A stretch of DNA of 64,000 nucleotides from Sceloporus undulatus. Its lineage: Eukaryota > Chordata > Lepidosauria > Squamata > Phrynosomatidae. Numbering within the stretch: the first letter of the stretch is position 1; every line of letters starts with the position of its first letter. Both the position numbers and the translations under genes were made by a program. The notes under the pieces were generated by a model. That model was not told the origin of the DNA, did not search any database, and was given only the letters and a program-made list of their open reading frames with translations. The stretch is from assembly GCF_019175285.1 (NCBI RefSeq), contig NC_056527.1, positions 119,286,101 to 119,350,100 of the forward strand. Direction: 5' to 3'. Positions 14,701-27,127 of this stretch are shown here, piece by piece.

Positions 14701-17700
14701 TCAAGGAGGAAGAAGCGCTTTGGGGGCGAAGTGCGGGAGAGGTTTCACAATCTCTCAGCAGAAGGACTTGGCTAACTTTTCCCCTTGGGATGCGGAGTTT
14801 CCCGGTTGGAAGGCTGGAGGCATGAGACAGACGGAGAGAGGAAGAGGAAGGATTGCTTTGCAGGGACTCTGCCCACGTCAGCAGCTGAACCTCTAGCCTT
14901 GCAAGAAATGGCTCCCACCAGATTGCAGGCAGTGGAGGCTGAATCAGAGGAAAGGGAAGGGTCCGCATGACAGAGACCCCCAGAGTGCCTAAGGGAGGGC
15001 AAAGGACAGGGAAAGAAAGCATTTTTCTAGGGCACCAAAGGCAAGAGCAGAAATGGGGTGCCAGTCGCATTGGCTTGGACCTTCTGGGTATACATTTTTT
15101 GACCTTTAGGGATGCAGCTTAAGAATCGCCCTTTGCCCATCTGGCCTATGGAAGCAGTTGGACATTTGTGTCCAAATCTCAATGGCTGCATTGAAGCCAT
15201 GGAAGTGGAGTTAGGCATGTGGTGCCACTGGCAACCACTCTGCATTGCAGGCACTCATTGCATTTCCCACTGGCACATCTAGTTCCTTAGCATCACAGTC
15301 CACTTCTGTGGGTTTCTGTGTGGTCATATCATCTCCTTGATGTAGGATCTTGACCGAGCTCCTGGGGGTGAGGGGAGCAGAGCCCACCCCAAGGAGGGCA
15401 GGGCAGGGCAGGGCAGGGCAGAAGGCTGTTGGAGGGGCCCAGAGGACCCTGCCTGGGAAGACCCCTGTTCCCCCATATTGCACTTGCAACATCTCCAAAG
15501 CAGAGTGAGCAAGATGGTGAAAGGCCTGGAAACCAGCAAGCCCTTGGAAGAATGGTTTCAGGGGGTGATTGAGCTGGAAGAGAGAACGCGGAGAGGCAAG
15601 ATCCTGTGGCCGTATTGTGTAGGCTTGCTGTCATGCCGAAGATGGAGCTGGCTTGTTTTCTGCTGCTCCAGAGAACAGAACATGAATCACTGGATTCAGA
15701 CGGCAAGAAAAGAATGGCCACCTAAGAACATCTTTGCTGCAAGAATAGTTTGGCTATCAGAGGGTGGCAGCCTTTTTCAGGAGTGCTTTTGCTGGCTGAA
15801 GGGGGCTGGGCTGGACTATATGGCCCTTGGGGTCCCTCTGTGGTTCTCCCTGCCACCCCCTCCCCATATTTTTCCCTTGCCAGCCCTTCTGCTTCTCTCT
15901 GCCTCTTCCTCCTCCTCCTCGGCCTGCAAGATGGACACTGCTGGAGGCCTCCTTCTCACTCCTGCTGGGCTCCCTTCCCCATTCCCTCTGCAGCCAGTCA
16001 TTAGGAGGAATGTTGTGGTTTCTGCAATTGCTGTTTTGCTGCTTTGCTCCTTTGGCAGGCGGTGGGGAGGGGGCCTACCTTCTCCTCTGCCCGGCCATTC
16101 GCTCCTTCACTCTATGGGCTATTTGCAGAGCAAACAAGGATTCAGGCCACAGGCATCCTCCTCCTTTTTGCTTTCCTTCCCTGCGGCCCAAGAGCCTTGA
16201 GGTCTGCCAGCACAGAGTCCGATCCAAGAGATCTGGCTTTGGGAGGCTTCAGCCTAGATTGGCACACCTTTTGCACATGTGTTTGAGTGTGTGTCATGCA
16301 AAGGGAAGTGTCCGTCTGAGTGCATGCTGACCACCACCATACCCTGGGCCCAGTGTGGTTCTGGTTCTGGAAGCAAAGCCAGGGCAGGCTCTAGTTAGTC
16401 CTTCAATGGGAAAGCACTGAACAGGGAATGTTCCAAGGCCTTCCAGGAACTGGCTGGGAAAGGATCCTGCCTGAAAGCTTAAAAACACCAAATAAGTCAC
16501 AGCTGCCAGTCAGAGCTGACAATATGGACCTAGATGGACCTTTGGGGGGTCTGATTCAGCATAATGGCCACTTCCCACGTTTTAGTGGCAAAAGGCCCAG
16601 ATTTAGTCCTCAGCTGGGTCTGCAGGTCCTGGCTAGGAAGCCCCCTGAAGGTAGAGAAGACAGGGCCAAATGGAGGCCATGCCAGGAAAGGTCATAAGGG
16701 CAGATTCCTCGTCTCCCGAAATGGATCTGAGTCAGCCCTGGGAGGCCACCAGGAAGCATCAAGATGGAGTAGGGAAGAATCGAACCTGAAGCCCTGAAGA
16801 GTACCTTTGGTCAGCCAGAGTTGGCTGTCTGGGGACACACAAGGGCTGCTCCCCATCCATATGGTCCCAGGTGGCCTCCCCAGCAGGACTGCCAGGTTCA
16901 GCTGGAAAATGCCTGCCTGCAAGAAATCCTGGGGAGCTATGGTAGCTGCCAGTCAAGGCTGAACAAGAGGGATGCCTACGATTCTGACTTGGAAGCTTCC
17001 TGCGATCTCATATGTGTCCCCCCCCCCCCCCCGCAGTTAGGGCTGGACAGGACTCCACCAGGACAGCAGACCAGGGACCTACATGAAAGGATCCTGATGG
17101 AAACCCTGGAAGCAGCCCAGCCGTTACCCATCAGAGCTGGCAAGACTGGGCCGGACAGGCCCCAGTGAGGGTCTGGCTCCAGAAAGGCCAAGTGTTGTGT
17201 CCCTCTCCTCCTTGCAGTGGGTCAGCAAGCTTCCTGGGCTTCTTTGAGGGAGGGCACCACTTGCATCTGTCCATCCATCCCTCCGTCTCTCTGTGCATGA
17301 GGATTTCCCTTTAGAAACCAGCCCCCCATGCTTGGTTGGGCAACCTCTTTAGGTGCCAGCATGCCCAGAGATTTCTTTTGTACTCTCCAAACTGACCCCC
17401 CCCCCTGCAGATCCAAAGTGGCTTATATGCAGAGATGACAGGTCTCTTCCGGCAGGCCTTCCTGGCATAAAATGCTCAGCCACAAATAAGACTTCTTGTC
17501 TAGTGAACTCTGCCCATGATGATTTTATTTAGCTTAACCGGTTTAATATGTAGTTTTAATCTTACACTGTTTAATCTTGTTTTAAGGGGAGCATTATGTA
17601 TATATGGATGTATTTTAACCTGTTGTAAGCCGCTTTGATTGCCTGGCAAAAAGCAGGATAGAAATAAAAATTTTAATTTATTTATTTATTTTATGATGTA

Positions 17701-19927
17701 GGGAGCGGTTCTAGGGCCCTGCCCTGCCCTGCCCTGCCAGGATGGCGTTCTGCCTAGAGAAGAGATGCCTTCTGCGTGTGCCCCCCTCATTCCCTCCAAG
17801 CCATGCACTGCTATGGGCTCAGGAAGCCCTCGCCAGAGGTCCCCTCTCATCCCAGCCCCCTGACTCCATGGGCCCCCTTTTTCTTTTGCAGAGAACCAGT
17901 TCTGTGGGGGGAAGCTGGAGAAGCCCCAGGGCAGCCTCAAGACCCCCAATTGGCCTGAGAGCGACTACCCACCTGGCATCAGTTGCTCCTGGCACATCAT
18001 TGCCCCAAAGGACAAGGTGACCAGTGGGCGCAGGGCATGGATTTTACATGAGGATTGGAAGGGGGGAAGTTGCATGTTTTTTTCTCCCCCAAAAAAAGGT
18101 TTATAGGGAAAGGGGGCACAGTGGAGGAGTGGGCTCATGGCTGAAGCCTTTCCCTTCCAGGTGATTGCCTTGACTTTTGGGAAATTCGACGTGGAGCCGG
18201 ACACTTATTGCCGCTACGACTACGTGGCCGTCTTCAACGGGGGCGACCGGGATGACTCCCGGCGCATTGGCAAGTTCTGTGGGGACAATTCTCCCAGGTA
18301 GGGCTGCCTCACTTGGTGCATGATACCTGGGTTACGATCCCACCCCTAGGAAGGTGCAAAGGCTTGTGGGGAAGGTCCCTTTGCATGTGCTTCCACATAG
18401 CCGCTAAAAGTGATAAAATGAAATAAAATCTGAAGGACCGAGTGGATCAGTGCAGTTAATCTGTGGAGCAGCTGAGGTTTGGCAGGGAGCTCTGCATTGA
18501 CCAAGCAGCTCAGGTTGAACAACGCTTATTTCAACCAGAACCATACATTTCAAAGAGATGCCAAGGGCCAGTCAGTCCAAGGACCATCAGAGGTGTCCAT
18601 CCAGCCTCAGTGCCCCTTTGACCTCATTTGGACAGCCATAGCTGCACCTGATGGGACTTATAGTCTCTTTATCATACTATAAATTCTCTGCTAGAGGACT
18701 TCAGTGCCATGTTTCAGGGGATTGTATGAGATTATTCTAAATGCTTCCCCAAACTGCAAAGTCCTGGGGATTGTTGAATTGCTATAACTGCCCTCTGTGG
18801 AAATACTGGACTTCAGTTCCCAACAGCCTTACTGACTGGCATAGCAAATGCTGGGAGTTGCACTCCAACAGCATCCATTCCCTCCATTGTGTTGTGAGTT
18901 AAACCTTGCGATTGCCAGCATTAATTGGGAAGAAATCACAACATTGTAGAATTGGAAGGGTCCCCAAAGGGTCACGTAGTCCATTTCTGATGCTGGAATC
19001 CACAGCTCAGGCATCCCAGCCGATGGGCTGGTTTAGATTTGCAAGGCAGGCGTGTGGCTTTGAGCTCTAAACACTGCTTCCCCCGCTGCTCGCATCAGCG
19101 CAGTTTACTCAGACAGCAACGAGCTGCTGGTCCAGTTCGTCTCAGACCTCAGCGTCACGGCCGACGGCTTCTCAGCTTCTTACGAGGTGAAGAACCGCAA
19201 CGAACTGGTGGACAAGACGAGCTCCCGGCCGTCTGGCCCCATCTTCCCGGGCTCCAAGCCAGTCCAGCCGGGCAGGAAGCCCCTCGCGCCAAAAACCAAA
19301 CCAGCCAGCAAACCTGGGGGTCCTGTCAAGCCAGAGCTCATCCCCAAACCCACCCCAAAGCCCCGGCCTACAGCAGCCACCCCAGGTAAGAGGGATCCCA
19401 ATGGTAGTGGTCAGCAGGGTGGGGATGGTGGGTGGCAGAGTGGGGAGGGCTGTATGTGTCAGGAGAGGAGGCCTCCAGGTCTCTGGTTTGGCCCATAAGG
19501 ATCAGAATTGTGCTAAATTGTTCCAGTTGGAGAGGAGCCCCTGATGCAGAAGCTGTACGCTGCATCAACACCAGAGTAAATCCCTAACTGACTCAATGGG
19601 TCTTCTCTAATCAGGGACAGAAAACAGATTTAGGCCAAGGCAGGATAAGCTTTGAATCTTTTATTTCTAGTGTCTGAGAATGTTATTTGCACAAGGCAGT
19701 TTTCAGGAAAGAGATCCCCAGGATGTACTGAGAGTCCCTTTGGGTCCCATATTGGGAAGAAGATGGGATCTCAGTTAAGTGAATGGTAAATGCTTAACTA
19801 GTAAGTGAAGGGCAGTGGTAGGAGATGGTTTTGCACAACGTGGAACTTGTAAAATATCTTCCAGGTGCAGGAGGGCAGTTTCAACCATGTTTTCCTCTTG
19901 CCAACAACAAATGTCTGTGTCCATTAA

Positions 19928-19961
<34 letters not shown>

Positions 19962-22657
19962 CTTTATTTATAAAGCGCTGTAAATGTACACCGCGCTGTA
20001 CATACAATCTTTTTAATTGGACGGTTCCCTGCCCTCAGGCTTACAATCTGAAAAGGCACGACACAAAAGGAGAAGGGAAAGGTGGTGGGGAAGGGGCCTC
20101 TCTAGTAGGATAATACATATAAAATATATAGCAATACAGGAAATGATTCAATAAAACAGGCACCAAAAGGACGTCAAATAGTAAGCGACAATTATGTCCT
20201 TAACTGGATGTGTATGTGAGTATCAGAGAGCTTAGATGTTCCAGGCAGGACCCTGGACCCATTAGAAACACCTGTGGAGAGTGCCTCAGATCATGTGCAA
20301 AGTACTCTTCCCTGCTTTTGTGCACAAAGGGGCAAAGGTTTCATAGCCCCATAGCTTTGAACATGGGAGCATGAGACAGGGGAGATGACCATATCCTTTT
20401 ATTTTATTTCATGATTGAGAGCTCTTCCAACTCTACGATTCTATGATTTCCCTTGGCCTGGGGCTGCTCCTGCCCCTTCTCCATGGACCCTTCCTCTATT
20501 TCTTTCCTTCCAGATGAAGTCATGTGCCCCCAGCCGTGCCGCCGGACGGGAACGCTCCAGAGCAATTTCTGCACCTCTGATTTTGGTAAGTTGATTAGGG
20601 AGGAAAGAGTGGGACACACCAGGGCTGCATCCACACTGGAGAAATAATCCGGTTTGGCACCACTTTGACTCTTTTCAGGCTCAAGACTATGGAATTCTGG
20701 GAGTTGGAGTTTGTTGTGGGCCCAGAGCAGAGGAGAGCAAACTCCCAACTCCCAGAATTCCATAGCTTTGAGCCAGGATGTTGAAAAGCGGTGCCAAACC
20801 GGGTTATTTCTCCAGAGTGGATGCAGCCCAGGACTGGAAAACACAAACAAGGCCAGAAGAAACCCCTCCCCCACACACACAATAGACACACAGAGACCCC
20901 CTTTCTCTGCCGTCCTCTCACCTCCGCTTTCCTTGCAGTGATCACGGGGACCGTGAAAACAGCCATGCGAGGAGCTGGGAACAAAGTCACGGCTGTTGTG
21001 ACGCTCATGAACACCTACAAGGCCGGCACCTTGAACCTGCCAGCCGCCGGGAACGGGGCCACAATCCGCCTGGAGGTGCCTTGTCGGCAGTGTCCTATTC
21101 TCAAGAAAGGTGAGACCCCCCCCTGCACCCCTTGCCCTTTCTGGACCCCTTAGAATCACAGAAGGGCACCCCAAGGGTAATCTAATCTGGCCCCTTCGGC
21201 CAGTGAAATGTGAAAGGATAAAGTCCCACAAAGAGGGAACTGGAAAGGACCTAAAAGGCCATCTAATCCAACTCATCATCGCAAAATTTATGTTCTCATT
21301 CCCTATTTTTAAACTTTTTTCTGCAGTGCTTCAAATCAACAGCGGCATCCTTGCCCCCTACAATGCACCAAGGCAGATTGGGGGTCTTGGGGTGGCCCTG
21401 GAGGGTCTCCAAGTGGCCAATGCCCCCCAACAAAGACATCTGCCCCTTTAGGAAAATTGCCATAGAGTGTGGCAAGTGGATGGCCATGCGAAGAAGGCAA
21501 GAGGGCCTGTCCTTAGTGGCGCATTCTCTTAGGTGCCCTTCCCCAGCTGGCCTGCTTTGTGTGTGTTGGACTGTAGCTCCCATCACCCACAGCCAGCAGG
21601 GTTCAAGAGGACAGCTTTGAGCTCTCCTAGTTTGGAGCATGAGAGATACAGAGCTTAGGAAAGTTCCTTTTTCTGGACTGAAATTCCCAGGATTTCCATA
21701 GTTGGCTAGGATGGGGGTGGGGATTCTGGACATTACACTCCAGAAAAGGGAACTTTCCTAGACTCAGAGGGACAGGTCATTCTCTTGGCTAATAGAGAAG
21801 TCCTGCAGGTGCAGTAGTTCAATGCCAGTCCTGCAGCCACAGGGTTGTGAGTTCGATCCCAGGGCTCCAAGGTGGACTCAGCCTTCCTTCCTTTTGGAGG
21901 TCAACAAAATGAGGACCCAGCTTGTTGGGGGCAATTGGCTTACACACTGTAAAACACTTAATGCTGAGTTCATAGAATCCTAGAGTTGGAAGAGACCACA
22001 AGGGCCATCCAGTCCAACCATCTTCTTCCATGCAGGAACTCACAGTCAAAGCACCCTTGTGAGCCTCTGTTTAAAGACCTCCACAGAAGGAGGCTCAAAG
22101 GCAGCATCTTCCACCTTCAAAGACCATCAGGACATTCCTCCTAACGTTGAGCTGGAATCTCTTTTCCTGGAGCTTGTATCCCTAACTCCATTGTGTCCTA
22201 TTCTTTGGAGCAGCAGAAAACAAGCTTGCTCCATCCTCAATATGGCATTCCTTCAAATGGCTATCATGTCCCTCTTAACCTTCCTTTCTCCAAGCTAAAC
22301 ATATCCAGCTCCCTAAGTCTTTCCCCATAAGGCATTATGGTTTCCAGACCCTTCACCATTTTCACTGTGAGGCGGTATAGAAATGTAAATGCTATTGCTA
22401 TTTGCTATGGAAGCCAGTATCCATCGTGCCCTCATTGCCTCTTTGGCTGCCAATGTCTCCCTTCCTCATCTTCTTCTTTCTCTGCTTCTCCTGTAGGCGC
22501 CAGCTACGTTTTCATGGGCAAAGTGGATGCCAGCGGAGCCGGGCACCTGCCTCCCAGCAGCTTCGTGGTGCCATTCCGGCAGCAGCAGCACCAGATTCTC
22601 ACCAACTTCAGCAAACGCCCCTGCGGTGCGGGCCCCTTGGCCAGGAAGAGGGCCTGA
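11757..22657 (+). CDS. PCOLCE: PCOLCE, procollagen C-endopeptidase enhancer 1 (complete, 482 aa)
   Basis: PCOLCE is a secreted matrix glycoprotein that binds the C-propeptide of fibrillar procollagens and speeds its removal by BMP1/tolloid proteases. Nine coding exons have consistent phases: 11757-11881, 12607-12715, 13381-13642, 17892-18016, 18161-18297, 19099-19385, 20514-20585, 20939-21109 and 22497-22657. Residues 1-27 form a signal peptide with a Leu-rich core. CUB1 runs from about 47 to 165 ([34 protein letters not shown]). CUB2 runs from about 170 to 283 ([33 protein letters not shown]), with the DYxxVxNG calcium-site segment in both. A Pro/Lys-rich linker (about 284-349) leads to the NTR domain (about 353-472; [27 protein letters not shown]). 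The human protein is 449 aa; the extra length is mostly linker and N-terminus. PCOLCE2 is less likely given the neighbours. Confidence 0.96.
12961..13148 (+). repeat. CR1 LINE 3' end in PCOLCE intron 2
   Basis: The order of signatures is 'CTTCTTTGGAGGCTTTTATG', 'TCCTGCATGGCAGAAGG', 'GGACTGGATCAGGGCC', then 'CTCTTCCAACTCTAGGAG', the usual end of CR1 copies in this window. It is 5'-truncated. Confidence 0.75.
15490..15850 (+). repeat. CR1 LINE fragments, sense, deleted internally
   Basis: 'AAGATGGTGAAAGGCCTGGA' and 'GTTTTCTGCTGCTCCAGAGA' belong to the CR1 ORF2 end and 3' region. A second 3' terminus follows ('GGCTGGGCTGGACTATATGG'). It is diverged and interrupted. Confidence 0.7.
16498..16590 (+). 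repeat. Old interspersed repeat block
   Basis: 'GCTGCCAGTCAGAGCTGACA', 'CTAGATGGACC' and 'GTCTGATTCAGCATAATGGC' match a widespread reptile retroposon 3' segment that I recognise but cannot assign to a named family. A weaker relative lies at about 16935-16980. Confidence 0.5.
17540..17695 (+). repeat. Retroposon 3' tail (LINE-like) ending in (TTTA)n
   Basis: 'TTTTAACCTGTTGTAAGCCG', then 'AAGCAGGATAGAAATAAAAA' and a TTTATTTATTT run, is the usual 3' end of a squamate LINE/SINE group. Confidence 0.55.
19925..20170 (-). repeat. (ATT)n microsatellite joined to a retroposon 3' end
   Basis: About eleven ATT units precede 'CCCTTTATTTATAAAGCGCT', 'CGCGCTGTACATACA' and 'CCTGCCCTCAGGCTTACAAT'. This is an antisense retroposon tail common in lizards. 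It lies in PCOLCE intron 6. Confidence 0.6.
20625..20832. mobile_element. Palindromic MITE, copy 2 (best preserved)
   Basis: It opens with 'GGGCTGCATCCACACTGGAG' and closes with the complementary 'CTCCAGAGTGGATGCAGCCC'. The inner arms are 'ATGGAATTCTGGGAGTTGGA' and 'TCCCAACTCCCAGAATTCCA' around a short loop. Nearly the whole 208 bp can fold into one hairpin. It sits in PCOLCE intron 7, about 40 bp after the exon ending at 20585. Confidence 0.85.
21795..22405 (+). repeat. tRNA-derived SINE split by an antisense CR1
   Basis: The SINE head (B-box-like 'GGTTGTGAGTTCGATCCCAG') and body ('AATGAGGACCCAGCTTGTTG', 'GGCAATTGGCTTACA') run to about 21970. An antisense CR1 3' fragment occupies about 21971-22363 ('CATAGAATCCTAGAGTTGGA' to 'TTCCAGACCCTTCACCATTT'). 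The SINE tail resumes at about 22364 with 'GTGAGGCGGTATAGAAATG'. The CR1 therefore inserted into an existing SINE, in PCOLCE intron 8. Confidence 0.7.
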
Positions 22658-22864
22658 GTGGCCCGGCCCACTTGCCCCCTGGGAAACGGAGAGGCCGCAG
22701 TCTGGGTTTAGGGGGAAAGACCCATCCCCCTCCTCCTCCAGTAAGGACAGAGCCCTTGCGGATCTGACCCACCCGGCTGAGGGTGGGCATGTGCCTGGCA
22801 CAGCCACCCTCCCACCCCAAAACCCCCAGAGACCCCAGAAAGCCTGGTTTGGCTCAGTATACCC

Positions 22865-22870
22865 AATAAA
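22865..22870 (+). terminator. PCOLCE poly(A) signal AATAAA
   Basis: A canonical hexamer 208 bp after the PCOLCE stop codon, followed by a GT-rich stretch ('TGCCTGTGTTTGC'). Confidence 0.75.
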
Positions 22871-23764
22871 TGGGGGGAATGTAGCCCTCTGGACTCCATG
22901 CCTGTGTTTGCACAAAACTGCACACTTACACTGGTGCAAGTGTTTTAAAGGCCTATCTGGCTTTCCCAGCCACCAGCTGCCTCCCTTTGATTCCTCTTTG
23001 TGTGTGTTGCACATTTGCAGAGCATCCTTGATGCACTCAGCACTTGTGCAAATCATGCTGGGTGATGCAGTGCATCTCCTCTTGCCACGCAGTGGGGAAG
23101 TGACTTAGTTTTGGATGACAGCTGCCACAGCTGGTTGAGGATTCTGGAAACTGTCATCTCAAAAACGTAACTTCTCCAGGCTCTGGGTGGCACCCTCTCC
23201 TCTAGGAGACTGGGGTGGAAGTGTTTGGGGAGCAAGACTGACTCAAGGTTTCCATAACCATTGTGAAACGGGCTGGAGTCCCATGCTGCACCCACTATGG
23301 CTCTGTCCATAAAGATGCTGGTGGATGACAACTCCCGTCATCCCCTGCCATTAGCCATTCGCTGGCCTAAGGGGCTGCTGAGAGCTGCAGTCCAATCCCA
23401 TGAGGAGGGTTGCCAGATTCCCACCTGTGTCCCTACAGAAAGGGGCAATTTTGGGGAAGACATGATGGACAGACAGATGGACAGCTCCCTCCTTTCCCCA
23501 TGTACCTATCAATGCCCTTCTTAGCCTTATAGCTAGCTGTGCCCCATTGGCTATGGCACATGCTACCACTTTCCCAACTAGCGCAAACAAGCAAAGGGGT
23601 GTGTGTGCTTTAAAGCCCACCTGGGCAATTGGAAAGTGGATATGGGTGCGAGAAGTATGCATTGCCCTCTTGTACATGGATGCCACCATCTTGACTGCCA
23701 GGGTACAAATTGGGCAGGATGGGCAGCGGTAGTGCCAAGCATCCTCTTAATAGTTCGATGCCTG

Positions 23765-24020
23765 TTCCATCCCCCTTGGGCCACGCATGGCAGGAGGTTG
23801 GACTGGATGGCCCTTGTGGTCTCTTCCAACTCTATGATTCTAACCCAAGCCCTCCTGAGAGACCCCCACCCAACCTTTGCCCAAAGGCCTCCAAAGGAAG
23901 GGAGCCCACCACCCTCCCAGGCAATGCCTTCCCCGCTCCAAGTCAAGAAGGTCACCCTGGAATCTCTTTTCTTGTAACTTGAACCCTTTGGTTTGTGTTC
24001 TAGTCTCTGGAATAGCAGAA
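23765..24020. repeat. Two CR1 3' fragments, one sense and one antisense
   Basis: A sense terminus ('GGTTGGACTGGATGGCCCTT', ending 'CTCTATGATTCTAA' at about 23842) is followed by an older antisense subfamily ('CAAAGGCCTCCAAAGGAAGG', 'CTGGAATCTCTTTTCTTGTA', 'GGAATAGCAGAAAGCAACC'). Confidence 0.7.
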
Positions 24021-24951
24021 AGCAACCTCCAGTTTATTGACTGGGCCAAACTGGTGGCAAGTTCTCTCCATGGAGATGGGGGAACCAAGAAGCTCCAGGT
24101 TGCAGCTGGGTGGGCGGGTGGGCGAGGGTGCCCTGAATCCAGGGGGAAGGGGCATCTTGTGGGCAGTTCCCCTCATCTCCTTGGTTCCCCAGGATGCCAA
24201 CTGGCCTAGCCAAGGGCTGAGAATGGGCGCTAAGCAGCCCTCCTCCTCCTCCAGCAGCAGACCTGGGAGTTTTCTGCTTCCCAGAGGAAGGAGCGGAGTG
24301 CCTTGCCACCTACGCAGGGCCAGAGCCAGAGCCAGAGCCGGCCAAAGGGAAACCGCAGGCTCTCCTTCCACATCCTCTGGCCTCTGGACAAGGGCTGTGA
24401 GGGCAGTCAGAAGGTCCAGTCCAAGCCTGTGGGCAAAGGGGCCGCAGCAGCAGCCAGGGGCGATGGACCCTGTGCCATGCGGGGGTGGAAGGGCACAGTA
24501 TGGGTGCTATAGCCAAGGCTGGGTTTGAACCCAGGACCTTTCCCTTTCTGGCTGGCTAGGCAATGCAGAGAGAAAGCGCTTTTCTGTATGACTCCATTTC
24601 TGCCAAAAGTGCCTGGCCTCTTGGGCACAATTAAACCCTTCTGGAGCGGAAAAACAGGCCCTCTCCTGGCTCTTGCTCCATTTGCTAGACTTTTTTGCCA
24701 TCTGCCCCCCCCCCCCCCGCAAAAAAAGTACTCCTATTACAGGCGCACAATCGGAAAGCGGAGTTGGCACACCACTATTTCTGTTTACTTCTTAGCTCCA
24801 CAGTCTCCCAGTGTTGCAAATGGGAATTTTGGGCTGTCAAGGCTCCAGATTCTGTCCAAGAATTGAGAAATTGGGGCGGACCCCTCGGATTGTGTGGCCA
24901 GTGCCAATTGTGTCGTTTTTGTAACACTGCTCTTGCAGCCCTGCTGTTGTT

Positions 24952-25122
24952 GTGTGCCTTCAGTCCATTTCCAGCTTATGGAAACTCTAAGGAAAACCAA
25001 GATTTGTTCTGAGGCTGAGAGAGTGTGACTTGCCCAATGCCACCCAGTAGACTTCCATAGTCAAGTGGGCATTTAACCCTGGCCTTCAGAGCCACACTTC
25101 CACAGTCAGACCACTGTGCCAT
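24952..25122 (-). repeat. tRNA-derived SINE, antisense
   Basis: The order matches the 5.65 kb copy: tail 'GTGTGCCTTCAGTCCATTTC', core 'GAGAGAGTGTGACTTGCCCA' and a B-box region 'GTGGGCATTTAACCCTGG' (antisense). It is diverged. Confidence 0.65.
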
Positions 25123-27127
25123 GTCGGTGATCCAAGCGTTTTGCCAGAAGGCCTCTCTGCCTGGGAAGCCTCAGTTGGCTTCTTTCCCCAAAGACACCAA
25201 ATCTCCACTATTCATCGCTCTCAGTATCTCATCGTCTTTGCTTTCCCGTTGCCTTCGATTCTTCTGTCCCTTGGGATTGCCACATCCAGGTGTTATAATC
25301 TGGAATAGTGACAGGCAGAAGGAAGAGGGGCAAAATGAGGGCATTGCCCCCATGATGAGAAGAATTCTGCCCCGCCAATGAAATTCAACTTCAGCCCCAA
25401 ATTTCTAAGCATTGCAGAAAGGGAGGCTTTGCAAACCCTTCACAACTGGACCTTTCAATGCTAAACTGACGTTTTAAGCTGCTAGTGTAACACTAGAAAT
25501 GTGGGGACTGAATGAATATTTCATGGGGAACTGGGAGAAAAATTCTTACTTGGGGGGCAATGCCCCCCTTTTGTCCTCCTGTAGCTGCACCCCAATCATC
25601 CTCATTTCCCCCCCCCCCCCCCCCAAATGGACTCAAGGCGGCGAACCCTATCCATAGCCATACAGCCGAGGGGTGGGCATGCCCAGGAACATGGGGAGGG
25701 GTACCCCAGCCTACTTTCAGCGCCCTCTAGGGCCATAGCACCCCACAGCAATGGCAAGTGGGGCACAGGGAAGTGATGTTGTGCTGGTCCTTGGCTGTTT
25801 CAGGGCACAGAGCCCCCCGAAATAGATCTGGGTAGCATTGTAATGTGGTTTTCAAAGATTCTGAGGTGGATTGGGCATTGTTCCAGGCCACTCAGAAACC
25901 CTTTCAGTGCCAGACCCACAAAGGGACACAAGGGGTCCACGGGGCAAATGTTGCAGTGGAGGGTCTGCTTCCAGGAAGCACTTCCCAGCTGAGTCCAGGG
26001 TCAGGGGCCAAAATGGGCCCCACAAGAACCAAGCCTACACAAGCCACTCCTGGAGGGCAATCTGGTGCCCTATTGCTGGGCATGGAGGGCTAATCTGGAG
26101 TGCCCCCCTTCAGGACAAGGCTGATGGAAGGCAATCTTCCAAAGGATATTGAGCACTTTAATGCTATTTAGTGCAGAAGCAGACAAAGAAAACAGAGTTG
26201 TGCCAACATGAGCCATCTCCACTTTTGCACAGCTATGAGAATTACAGAAGAAGGAGAGAAAGAAGAGAGGAAAATCCTGGGTTCTCTTCCCAGCCTTCAA
26301 ATCTTTCCCTGGCCTCAATGGTCCAAGCCAAGGCAAAAAGGATCCCACAAGGTCAGTGACCACAATGGATCTCGTCTGCATCGCTGAACAGCTGAAAGCA
26401 TCTGGTCAGGATGCTCACAGGGGCCTCAATCCCACTTACAAATAATTCCATTTGCGATTCAAATCAATGGTTCGGTTCGAGAGCGGAGCGTCGTCGGCAC
26501 GACATTTGCACCAACTGAATTTTCCTGTTGCAAATTAACCCACTTCTTGTTCACATTTACCAATCAATTGATATGATGATGATGATGATGATATCCTGCC
26601 TTCCTCCCAGGACAGGGACTCAAGGCAGATTTAAAATGGTCTCTCTTCTGTGGCTCCTTTTTCCCCGTCATTCATGGCAACCGGGCTGAAGGCACTCCGC
26701 TCTGACGGCCGATGACTGCCTCACAGGGAACCGATTCTGATCCGCATCCCGTTCACACTAGCGCTGAATCCATTTATTGCAAATGATGTGCAGAATTCTG
26801 CAGATCCAGGAGATGCGTTTTAAATGGGTCTAGTGCCAAGGGCCCTTAAAGAAACCACGCCAGGGATTCAGCACAAGTGCGAACAAGGGCCATTTAAACC
26901 ACCTCAAACTGGTTTGCAAAGTGGTTTATTCTGTAGTGGGCATGAGGCCAGGGACTCTGAGGCCCATCTGCCTGCTGCCAGAGCCCCAGCTCACTCCAGC
27001 CCTTGAGCCCATGAGCCCCACACTCCCTGCAGCTCATCCAAGTTGCTGAAACCTTTGCTCAAGCCTTTGGTAAACCCCATAAGTTCAATGGGCCGACTCT
27101 AGTTGCTGCTACTAACAGGATCCAGGC

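Larger units (their letters stand above)
13643..17891 (+). other. PCOLCE intron 3 (4.2 kb) with repeat fragments
   Basis: This is the largest PCOLCE intron. It holds a common 'GATGGGAATTGTAGTCCAAG' repeat fragment (about 13745-13805), two CR1 pieces (15490-15700 and about 15735-15850), a LINE/SINE-like block (16498-16590), a poly-C run (about 17018-17033), an old LINE-like tail (17540-17695) and (GCCCT)n/(AGGGC)n tracts (17719-17738 and 15398-15420). No additional exon is convincing. Confidence 0.7.
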
